Source of the DNA: an uncultured Clostridia bacterium | GTDB taxonomy: Bacteria > Bacillota > Clostridia > Christensenellales > UBA1242 | Length of the DNA stretch: 5,203 bases | Direction of reading: 5' to 3' | Assembly (NCBI GenBank): GCA_934746185.1 | Contig: CAKVEY010000061.1 | Coordinates: 1-5,203, forward strand | Shown: positions 1 to 5,203 of the stretch, one piece after another | How positions within the stretch are numbered: the first letter of the stretch is position 1 | Layout of the letters: every line of letters starts with the position of its first letter | The notes under the pieces: model-generated | What the model saw: the letters and a program-made list of their open reading frames with translations, nothing else | Database searches by the model: none | What the model was told of the DNA's origin: nothing | Made by a program: the position numbers and the translations under genes

Positions 1-7
1 TTTTTTG

Positions 8-36
8 TTTGCAAAAAAATTATATTATGATAAAAT
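8..36 (+). promoter_or_regulatory. Candidate extended -10 promoter of the DUF4279-like gene
   Basis: A -35-like TTTGCA (8-13) lies 17 nt before TAAAAT (31-36), which is preceded by TG at 28-29, giving an extended -10 (TGATAAAAT). Transcription would begin near 42-43, almost at the Shine-Dalgarno sequence, so the leader would be very short. An alternative -10 (TATATT, 21-26) would place its -35 at or beyond the left edge of the window. The same architecture recurs upstream of the next two genes, which raises confidence, but in AT-rich DNA such matches are common. Confidence 0.45.
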
Positions 37-53
37 AAATGAAAGGAGCGATT

Positions 54-440
54 ATGGAAACAAAATATAGTTATCATTTTAGTTTACATTTAAGTTTTAA
101 AAAAGATGTTAATGTAGATAAACTTGAAAAACAATTTGGGTTAACTGCATATAAAAAGACATACCTTAAAGACGCAAAAGGTCCTGAAAAATGTGCAAAA
201 ATTTGGTTTAGAACTAATGATTTTACCGAAGTTAATACTGACGAAATGATAGAAAAATTTACAGAAAAAATCTTTGATAAATTTAAAGACTTAAAGCAAA
301 TTTTAAGTGAACAAGACGGCAAAGCCTATTTTGGCTTAGTTTTTACGCAAGTTAAGGAAAGACCAGTTATAGCATTAACTTATAAAACAATTAAGATGTT
401 CGAGCAACTTGGATTTAGTTTTGATGTCGATTTTGTTTAA
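54..440 (+). CDS. DUF4279-like protein (function unknown)
   Basis: This is a 128-aa soluble protein with no signal peptide or membrane segment. The start is taken at ATG 54 and not the in-frame ATG at 39, because AAAGGAG (42-48) sits 5 nt before 54 and the candidate promoter would start transcription after 39. The pattern resembles the DUF4279 family: an N-terminal beta strand (YSYHFSLHLSF, residues 5-15), then a 'DKLEKQFGL' helix like the family's '..ITELLGI..' segment, a central W-F segment (IWFR, 50-53), a charged helix (~62-86), a strand (AYFGLVF, 91-97), and a C-terminal 'Y-x-T-I-K-M-F-E-Q-L-G-F-S-F-D-V-D' helix-strand (110-126) resembling the family's typical '..L..LAELGASLDFDIY' ending. 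The length of about 120-130 aa also fits. The family's biochemical role is unknown to me. The gene has its own promoter-like sequence and terminator, so it appears monocistronic. The family call rests on remembered pattern and not on a search. Confidence 0.85.
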   Translation: METKYSYHFSLHLSFKKDVNVDKLEKQFGLTAYKKTYLKDAKGPEKCAKIWFRTNDFTEVNTDEMIEKFTEKIFDKFKDLKQILSEQDGKAYFGLVFTQVKERPVIALTYKTIKMFEQLGFSFDVDFV

Positions 441-444
441 AAAG

Positions 445-469
445 AAAAGGAGCAAATATGCTCTTTTTT
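445..469 (+). terminator. Intrinsic terminator after the DUF4279-like gene
   Basis: AAAAGGAGC (445-453) pairs with GCTCTTTTT (460-468) across a 6-nt loop (AAATAT). This gives a 9-bp stem with one G-T wobble, running into a six-T tract (464-469). It begins 4 nt after the stop codon, the expected position. A second copy differing at one loop base is found at 1001-1028. Confidence 0.8.
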
Positions 470-504
470 GTTGTAATAATACTACATAGATAGTATAAGA
501 ATTA

Positions 505-527
505 GTTTTTGTATTTTTTTCAAAAAC
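505..527. repeat. Small inverted repeat upstream of the 102-aa gene promoter
   Basis: GTTTTTG (505-511) and CAAAAAC (521-527) are perfect inverted arms around a T-rich 9-nt loop, ending 3 nt before the -35 hexamer. The T-run (514-520) could act as an upstream A/T-tract activating element. A similar arrangement (TTTTTTG 1-7, CAAAAAA 12-18) lies upstream of the first gene. Low sequence complexity makes chance occurrence likely. Confidence 0.25.
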
Positions 528-530
528 ATA

Positions 531-559
531 TTGCAGTAAGTAAAAATTTGTGATATTAT
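531..559 (+). promoter_or_regulatory. Extended -10 promoter of the 102-aa gene
   Basis: TTGCAG (531-536) lies exactly 17 nt before TATTAT (554-559), which is preceded by TGA (551-553), a good extended -10 signal for a housekeeping sigma factor. The start point would be near 566, leaving a leader of about 14 nt that carries the AAGGAG ribosome site at 568-573. Confidence 0.65.
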
Positions 560-579
560 ATTTTCATAAGGAGTAATTT

Positions 580-888
580 ATGTATATAGAACAATTAACA
601 GAAAAAGATATTAAAGAGTTTGCAGGTTTATTCGATTGTGGAGTTTCAAATTTAAAAAAATCTAATGAAAATGAGTTGTATATACAATTATTTACAGGAG
701 CAATGGGACCACAGCCTGAAATGTGGTTAAGTGATTTTGATTTAAGAACATCAACAAGTTATAAATGGGCAGAAAAGCAATTAAAAACACGATATATACA
801 TTTTATGAATAATAAATTTGGTAAAGAATATAAAGCAAAATATACAGAAAATTATAACAAACAAGTTGCTGAAAATCGAATTATCTAA
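580..888 (+). CDS. Hypothetical protein, 102 aa
   Basis: I do not recognise this protein. The ATG at 580 follows AAGGAG (568-573) with a 6-nt spacer, and a well-formed promoter lies just upstream, so I consider it a real gene. The protein has no signal peptide or membrane helix. Its N-terminal part is mildly acidic (EQLTEKDIKEFAGLF, residues 4-18). A central segment carries prolines and tryptophan (GAMGPQPEMWLSDFDLRTS, ~40-58). The C-terminal ~40 residues are rich in lysine, tyrosine and asparagine and predicted helical, hence basic. That charge split would suit a small adaptor or a nucleic-acid- or partner-binding protein, but this is inference only. It is probably monocistronic: its own promoter precedes it, and the next terminator lies ~110 nt after its stop. 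Confidence 0.75.
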   Translation: MYIEQLTEKDIKEFAGLFDCGVSNLKKSNENELYIQLFTGAMGPQPEMWLSDFDLRTSTSYKWAEKQLKTRYIHFMNNKFGKEYKAKYTENYNKQVAENRII

Positions 889-925
889 ATAAATCCAAAA
901 TACATAAAATTATTTTCGATTTTTA

Positions 926-965
926 CGTCTAGGTTTATTATACTAGGCGATGTTTAGTAAATCGC
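926..965 (+). other. Two overlapping, mutually exclusive hairpins in the 3' region of the 102-aa gene
   Basis: CGTCTAG (926-932) can pair with CTAGGCG (943-949): 7 bp including one G-T, with a 10-nt loop. Alternatively GCGAT (947-951) can pair with ATCGC (961-965): 5 bp with a 9-nt loop. Both use bases 947-949, so the two folds exclude each other. These are the most GC-containing bases in an otherwise very AT-rich 242-nt gap, which is why they stand out. A TATACT box (939-944) with only a poor -35 (TCGATT, 916-921) could start a short RNA of about 80 nt ending at the downstream terminator. No known riboswitch or RNA family is recognised. Confidence 0.3.
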
Positions 966-1000
966 ATTCTTTATAAATTAAAGCTAAAAAAAACATAAAT

Positions 1001-1028
1001 AAAAAGGAGCAAATACGCTCTTTTTTTT
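1001..1028 (+). terminator. Intrinsic terminator after the 102-aa gene
   Basis: AAAAAGGAGC (1001-1010) pairs with GCTCTTTTTT (1017-1026) across loop AAATAC. The stem is 10 bp with one G-T wobble, and the T-run is eight long (1021-1028). It ends the unit of the 102-aa gene, or of any short RNA started within 889-1000, and insulates the smc promoter downstream. Sequence and loop are almost the same as the terminator at 445-469. Confidence 0.8.
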
Positions 1029-1070
1029 AAACTAATTAAAAATATCTTTTTTATTTTCAATTTAATAAAC

Positions 1071-1099
1071 TTGTTTTTTGTATTTTTTTATGCTATACT
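1071..1099 (+). promoter_or_regulatory. Extended -10 promoter of smc
   Basis: TTGTTT (1071-1076) lies 17 nt before TATACT (1094-1099), which is preceded by TGC (1091-1093). Transcription would begin near 1106, giving a leader of about 25 nt. The spacer is almost entirely a T-run. The 15-mer TTTTTGTATTTTTTT (1075-1089) also occurs at 506-520, upstream of the previous gene's -35, but it sits in a different place relative to the promoter there. Confidence 0.6.
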
Positions 1100-1130
1100 T
1101 TATTAGTAATTTACTTATATAAGGTGCTAT

Positions 1131-4100
1131 ATGAATTTTAAAAGAATTGAAATTGTTGGTTTTAAAAGTTTCGCAGATAAAACTATAATAGAATTTGATG
1201 GTGGTATAACTGCAATAGTTGGACCTAACGGTTGTGGCAAAAGCAATGTTGCCGATTCTATTCGTTGGGTTTTAGGTGAACAAAGCAGTAAAACTTTGCG
1301 TGGTAGTTCTATGCAAGATGTTATTTTTGCTGGAACGGAAAATCGTAAAAGTTTAAGTTATGCCGAAGTAACTATGGTTTTAGATAATAGCGACAGAACT
1401 TTGAATATAGATTATAACGAAGTTGCTTTAACAAGAAAACTATATCGTAGTGGCGATAGTGAATATTTAATAAATAACACTCCTTGCAGACTAAAAGACA
1501 TTGTTGATGTTTTACACGATAGTGGAATTGGTCGAGATGGCTATTCTATAATTGGTCAGGGTAAAGTTGATGAAATAGTTAATTCTAAACCTGAAAACCG
1601 AAGATTAATTTTTGAAGAAGCCGCAGGAATAAGCAAATTTAAGGCAAAAAAGGTTGAAGCAAGCAGAAAACTAGAAAGAACAAGAGATAATCTTTCTCGT
1701 TTAAAAGATATTCTAAGTGAAATTGAAAGGCAATTAACTCCACTTAAACATCAAGCCGAAAATGCTAAAAAATATTTAGTTTTAAAAGAAGCGCTAAAAA
1801 AAGCCGAAATTAATAACTATATTTATCAATATGATAACGCAAGCGTTAATAAAGAAACAATTAATGCTAGAATTGATGGAATTAAACAAGAATTAAGTCT
1901 TCGTAATGCAGATTTAGAAAATGTTGTTAAAAAATATAACGAAAACTTTGAAAAAATTAATAACATAGATAAGGACATTAATAGTTTATATAACAAAATG
2001 ATTGAACTAAATGTTAACTTAGAAAAATCTTCAAGCGAAGCCGTTGTTGTAAACGAAAAAATAAGTAACTTAAATAACGAATTAAATAGGTTAGAACTTG
2101 AAACTAATAAAACACAAAATCAATTAATTGAACTTGAAAATTTGTTAAAAGTAAAATCTAATAAAAAAGAAGAAAATGCTAAAAAGATAGAAAATTTAAA
2201 CAATGAAATTGAAATTGCACGAAGCAAATATTTAAAAATTGTTGACGAACTAGCAAAAAGTGAAGATTTAAGTGAAGAAAATCAAAAAACAATGGTTGAT
2301 GCATTAAGCAAACTTTCGGATTTAAAAAGTGATTTAAGCAAAAAAACAACTGAAAAAACAGCCCTTGAAGATAAACTTGACGAAATAACTAAACTATTAA
2401 ATGATGAAACAATTAAAAATGTTGAAATCACTTCAAATATTTCTAAAATTAATGAAAATGTTAATAAGTTAATAGCCGAAAAGTCTAGTTTAAAAACCGA
2501 AACATCATCTTGCTTAAATAAATATAACGAAACAATATTGAAGCAACGAAATTTAGAAGAAAAAATAGGTTCACTTCAAAATTCTATTGCTATGCTAGAT
2601 AGTAGAAGAAAAACTATTTGGGAAATGCAAAAAGATTTAGACGGATTTAATAATACTGTTAAAAACTTAATTAAACATAGTGAAAATAACGAAAAACTTA
2701 AAAAAGAATTTATTGGCGTTGTTGCTAATTTAATGGAAGTTCCTAAACAATTTGAAACAGCAATAGAAATGAGCCTTGGTGGTGCAATACAAAATATAGT
2801 AACTGAAAATGAACAAAACACTAATAATTTAATTAATTATTTAAAGCAAAATAGTTTGGGTAGAGCAACATTTTTGCCATTAACTAGCGTTAAATCTAGG
2901 GCGATAGACGATAGATTTTTACCTAAACTAAAATTAAGTGGTTGCTATGGTGTAGCAAGTAATTTAATTAAGTTTGATAAAAAATACCAAAATGTGTTTG
3001 ATAACTTACTTGGGGCAACAGTTATTGTAAACGATTTGCCACTTGCTATTAGTTTAGCAAAAGAATGTAATTATTCATTTAAAATTGTTACATTAGATGG
3101 CGATGTAATTAATCCTAGTGGTGCGTTTAGTGGTGGTAGTAAGAAAAACAGCGTAAGCAATTTAATTGGAAGAAGTAGAGAAATTGAAGAAATTGATTTA
3201 CATCTAAAAAAATTAAATTTAGAACTAGAAGAAGACCAAAAGTTAAAAAATGTTTTAGATAATTTACTACAAGAAAATCAAGAAAAAATTAAACAAAATA
3301 ACCAAAAAAATCAATCGGTAGAATTAAATATTGCAACCGAAAGTGAAAAACTACAAACGCTAAAAAATACAAGCGTAGAATGTAATAATTTAATAGAAAA
3401 TTATAAAAAGAGTTTAGAAACTATTAGTTTTAGTGTATCTAAATTAGATAACGAAATTTTTGAGTTAGAAACAATGATTTCTAGCATAAACACTAATAAA
3501 TCTAACACTAATAGTGCAATAACAAAAACGCAAGAACAATTTTCTAACTTAAAGCAAGAAAGGGATAACTTTAACGAAAAAATAACAACAATAAGAGTAG
3601 AAATTGCAACAATAAATAGTGAAAATTTAGCATTAACAGAAGAAGAAACAAGAATAAATAATGAAATAGTTGATAAAAAATCAACTGCAAGTGAAATTGA
3701 AGAAAATTTAGAAAAATTAAACTCACAAAAACAAAGTTTATTAAATAAATTAGAAGCAATAAAAAATAATGAAAACTATAAAGCGTGCGAAAAGCAAATT
3801 AACGAAGTTAAGGCAAAACTTGATAGTTTAGACGAATATAAACAAAACTTGCAAATTTCTTTAAAAGAGTTAGATGAAGACCGAACTAATTTTACAAATC
3901 AAATAAACAAACTATCTAATAAACAAAATATGGAAGAATTAAACCTTTCTAAAATAGATACAGAACTAGAAAATATGCAAGAAAGAGTTTGGGAAGAATA
4001 TGAACTAACTTATGCATCTAGTTTAGAGTATAAAATTGAAAATTACAACTTAGAAGAAGGTTTAATTGAAGCGAATAAAAACAAACGAGAAATTGATAAA

Positions 4101-4751
4101 CTAGGTTATGTAAATGTAAACGCCATTGAAGAAAGTGTGGCTTTAAACGAAAGATATGAAACATTGAATGAACAAGTTATAGATTTAACAAAAGCTGAAG
4201 AAGATACAAGTAAAGTTATTAGAGAATTAAACGCAGAAATGGTTAATAGATTTACAACCGAATTTGGAAAAATTAACGAAAACTTTAAACGAGTGTTTAA
4301 AGAATTATTTGGTGGTGGTAGGGCAGAATTAGTTTTAGTTAAGCCTGAAACCGAAGATGAAACAACAGGCGAAAAAGTATGCGATATTTTAGACGCTGGT
4401 GTAGATATTATTGCAGAACCACCTGGAAAAAGTTTGAAAAACTTATCACTACTTTCTGGTGGCGAAAAAGCTTTAACAGCTATTGCAATTTTGTTTGCAA
4501 TATTAAAATTAAAACCAATGCCATTTTGTTTGCTAGACGAAATTGAAGCAGCACTAGATGATGCGAATGTTGGAAGATTTGCAAAATACTTAAATCGTTT
4601 TTCAAGCGAAACACAATTTATTGTTATTACTCACCGTAAACCAACAATGGAACTTGCTGATAGACTTTATGGTGTAACAATGCAAGAAAAAGGTGTTAGT
4701 AAAATAGTAAGTGTTAAATTAAGTGATGTAAATTTAGATAATCAAAACTAA
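1131..4751 (+). CDS. smc: Chromosome partition/condensation protein SMC
   Basis: This is the SMC ATPase core of the bacterial condensin. It dimerises at the hinge, binds ScpA/ScpB through its head domains, and extrudes or tethers DNA loops to organise and segregate the chromosome. All landmarks are present in order: the N-terminal start MNFKRIEIVGFKSF, matching known SMC starts; Walker A GPNGCGKS (31-38); the head arginine R57 in WVLGEQSSKTLRG; Q-loop Q143; a first long coiled coil (~165-510); the hinge (~527-672, ending DGDVINPSGAFSGGS); the returning coiled coil (~690-1045); signature LSGGE (1108-1112); Walker B with D1136 and catalytic E1137 in LLDEIEAALDD; and H-loop H1168 (ITHRK). At 1206 aa it is slightly longer than the ~1186 aa of B. 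subtilis SMC. Part of the excess is an acidic insertion at ~1072-1084. The ribosome site is AAGGTG (1121-1126), weaker than the AAGGAG of its neighbours. The gene ends with tandem stops (TAATAA). ftsY follows, as in B. subtilis. Confidence 0.98.
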   Translation: MNFKRIEIVGFKSFADKTIIEFDGGITAIVGPNGCGKSNVADSIRWVLGEQSSKTLRGSSMQDVIFAGTENRKSLSYAEVTMVLDNSDRTLNIDYNEVALTRKLYRSGDSEYLINNTPCRLKDIVDVLHDSGIGRDGYSIIGQGKVDEIVNSKPENRRLIFEEAAGISKFKAKKVEASRKLERTRDNLSRLKDILSEIERQLTPLKHQAENAKKYLVLKEALKKAEINNYIYQYDNASVNKETINARIDGIKQELSLRNADLENVVKKYNENFEKINNIDKDINSLYNKMIELNVNLEKSSSEAVVVNEKISNLNNELNRLELETNKTQNQLIELENLLKVKSNKKEENAKKIENLNNEIEIARSKYLKIVDELAKSEDLSEENQKTMVDALSKLSDLKSDLSKKTTEKTALEDKLDEITKLLNDETIKNVEITSNISKINENVNKLIAEKSSLKTETSSCLNKYNETILKQRNLEEKIGSLQNSIAMLDSRRKTIWEMQKDLDGFNNTVKNLIKHSENNEKLKKEFIGVVANLMEVPKQFETAIEMSLGGAIQNIVTENEQNTNNLINYLKQNSLGRATFLPLTSVKSRAIDDRFLPKLKLSGCYGVASNLIKFDKKYQNVFDNLLGATVIVNDLPLAISLAKECNYSFKIVTLDGDVINPSGAFSGGSKKNSVSNLIGRSREIEEIDLHLKKLNLELEEDQKLKNVLDNLLQENQEKIKQNNQKNQSVELNIATESEKLQTLKNTSVECNNLIENYKKSLETISFSVSKLDNEIFELETMISSINTNKSNTNSAITKTQEQFSNLKQERDNFNEKITTIRVEIATINSENLALTEEETRINNEIVDKKSTASEIEENLEKLNSQKQSLLNKLEAIKNNENYKACEKQINEVKAKLDSLDEYKQNLQISLKELDEDRTNFTNQINKLSNKQNMEELNLSKIDTELENMQERVWEEYELTYASSLEYKIENYNLEEGLIEANKNKREIDKLGYVNVNAIEESVALNERYETLNEQVIDLTKAEEDTSKVIRELNAEMVNRFTTEFGKINENFKRVFKELFGGGRAELVLVKPETEDETTGEKVCDILDAGVDIIAEPPGKSLKNLSLLSGGEKALTAIAILFAILKLKPMPFCLLDEIEAALDDANVGRFAKYLNRFSSETQFIVITHRKPTMELADRLYGVTMQEKGVSKIVSVKLSDVNLDNQN

Positions 4752-4762
4752 TAAAAATACAT

Positions 4763-4799
4763 AAAAGTTGAATATCTTAATAAATTTATTCAACTTTTT
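4763..4799 (+). terminator. AT-rich hairpin with T-run between smc and ftsY (possible terminator)
   Basis: AAAAGTTGAATA (4763-4774) and TATTCAACTTTT (4787-4798) form a perfect 12-bp stem around a 12-nt loop, ending in five Ts (4795-4799). Only two pairs are G-C, so the stem is weak. It could be an intrinsic terminator for smc, a leaky attenuator allowing partial read-through into ftsY, or simply an mRNA 3'-end stabiliser. I see no convincing promoter between it and ftsY, which favours partial read-through. Confidence 0.55.
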
Positions 4800-4823
4800 G
4801 AATATTTATGCAAAAGGAGAATT

Positions 4824-5203
4824 ATGGGATTATTTTCTAAAAAAATAAAAACAGGAATGGAAAAAACAAAAACAAGTTTCTGGCAAAAGATAAAAGACTT
4901 GTTTAAAAAGAGTGAACTTAATGCAGAATTTTATGAAGAACTAGAATATATTTTAATTTCGAGCGATTTAGGTGTTAATGTAACAGAAGAAGTAATTGAC
5001 GAGTTAAAATCGCAAGCAAAAAAGCTAAGAATTAAAGAATGCGACAAGGCAAAAAATTTATTAAAAGAAATTTTGACATCAAAAATTTCTGTTTTTGAAG
5101 AAGATGAAGAGTATCCACTAGCATACTTAATAATAGGCGTAAACGGAGCCGGATTCAGCCTTTTCCTTGGCGGGAGTGTGGTCGTTGTAATACCATTTGC
5201 CCG
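4824..5203 (+). CDS. ftsY: Signal recognition particle receptor FtsY (partial; 3' end disrupted)
   Basis: FtsY is the membrane-associated GTPase that receives SRP-ribosome complexes and delivers nascent membrane proteins to SecYEG. The ATG at 4824 follows AAAAGGAG (4812-4819) by 4 nt. The N-terminal sequence MGLFSKKIKTG with its basic, amphipathic stretch is a typical short Bacillota FtsY membrane-targeting start, without the long acidic A domain of E. coli. The four-helix N domain is clear: FYEELEYILISSDLGV (residues 36-51) matches the family's 'FEELEEVLISADVG'. The G domain begins with YLIIGVNGAG (101-110), the first part of the P-loop G-x-N-G-x-G-K-T-T. The obligatory KTT is then missing: from codon 111 (5154) the frame reads FSLFLGG and onward, which is not FtsY. 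True homology therefore ends at 5153. The frame stays open to the window edge, but its last 16 codons should not be trusted as FtsY. Confidence 0.93.
   Translation, partial: MGLFSKKIKTGMEKTKTSFWQKIKDLFKKSELNAEFYEELEYILISSDLGVNVTEEVIDELKSQAKKLRIKECDKAKNLLKEILTSKISVFEEDEEYPLAYLIIGVNGAGFSLFLGGSVVVVIPFA
5154..5203. other. Foreign or chimeric sequence at the right end
   Basis: Starting right after the ftsY codon for G110, base composition jumps to slightly over half G+C from about one quarter, and the protein stops matching FtsY inside its most conserved motif. The segment has at least one open frame on each strand. On the - strand, in the same codon register, it reads GKWYYNDHTPAKEKAE; on the + strand one frame gives QPFPWRECGRCNTICP. 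Fifty bases are too few to choose. The best explanation is a misjoined contig or read end. A genuine insertion into ftsY is unlikely because ftsY is normally essential. Confidence 0.7.

Noticed and set aside
1..18. Inverted repeat TTTTTTG/CAAAAAA at the left edge as a terminator of an upstream gene
   Set aside because: The stem has one G-C pair, no T-run follows the 3' arm on the + strand, and the window edge cuts off the context. It could belong to something outside, but this cannot be supported.
39..53. Upstream in-frame ATG (39) as the start of the first gene
   Set aside because: It has no ribosome site. AAAGGAG at 42-48 clearly serves ATG 54, and the likely promoter would start transcription after position 39.
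74..322. Antisense open frame over the first gene (82 codons)
   Set aside because: It is a shadow of the coding frame in AT-rich DNA. It has no ribosome site or family resemblance.
458..493. Possible 11-codon leader peptide (MLFFVVIILHR) with AAAAGGAG 4-11 nt upstream, inside the first terminator
   Set aside because: The Shine-Dalgarno-like bases and ATG are the arms and loop of the terminator. The sister terminator at 1001-1028 has ACG in place of ATG, so the reading frame is not conserved.
1105..1115. Odd-centred palindrome AGTAA-T-TTACT at the predicted smc transcription start, as an operator
   Set aside because: Five-base A/T-rich arms are expected by chance here, and no known operator matches.
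2576..2821. Antisense open frame within smc (81 codons)
   Set aside because: It lies opposite the SMC coiled coil and hinge, is Ser/Phe/Leu-rich as expected from the complement of a Lys/Glu/Asn-rich protein, and has no start signals.
3571..3759. Antisense Leu/Phe-rich 62-codon frame that looks like a membrane peptide
   Set aside because: It is the reverse complement of Glu/Asn/Lys-rich coiled-coil codons. The hydrophobicity is an artefact.
1801..4050. Repetitive-looking A-rich stretches in smc as possible tandem DNA repeats or CRISPR
   Set aside because: The recurrence of AAA/GAA/AAT codons reflects coiled-coil heptads. There is no fixed-length repeat-spacer pattern.

Overview
This window comes from a low-GC bacterium. 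By eye the sequence is about one quarter G+C up to position ~5145. Start sites mostly follow AAGGAG-type Shine-Dalgarno sequences, every complete gene stops with TAA, and tryptophan is encoded by TGG. Together with the smc-ftsY order and a B. subtilis-like SMC, this suggests a Bacillota lineage, for example an uncultured AT-rich clostridial or Mollicutes-like gut group. I cannot name it more precisely from this sequence.

All genes are on the + strand. Region by region: (1) 54-440, a 128-aa protein that looks like the DUF4279 family, with its own promoter-like sequence and a clear intrinsic terminator (445-469). (2) 580-888, a 102-aa protein I do not recognise, with a strong extended -10 promoter. 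(3) 889-1130, a non-coding stretch with two mutually exclusive small hairpins, a second terminator nearly identical in sequence to the first (1001-1028), and the smc promoter. (4) 1131-4751, a complete smc gene (1206 aa) for the chromosome-condensing ATPase, with all ATPase motifs and the hinge intact. (5) 4763-4799, an AT-rich hairpin with a short T-run between smc and ftsY. (6) From 4824, the start of ftsY, the SRP receptor.

The last ~50 bases (5154-5203) do not belong to ftsY. The reading frame is canonical up to the GVNGAG of the P-loop, then the expected KTT is replaced by unrelated, clearly GC-richer sequence. This looks like a chimeric contig or read end and not biology.

The smc-ftsY pair is a conserved Bacillota cluster linking chromosome organisation and membrane-protein targeting. 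The usual upstream partner rnc (RNase III) is absent here; two small single-gene units sit in its place. I found no convincing undescribed system. The points most worth a second look are the sequence break at the right end, the duplicated terminator, the possible switchable structure at 926-965, and the unrecognised 102-aa gene.
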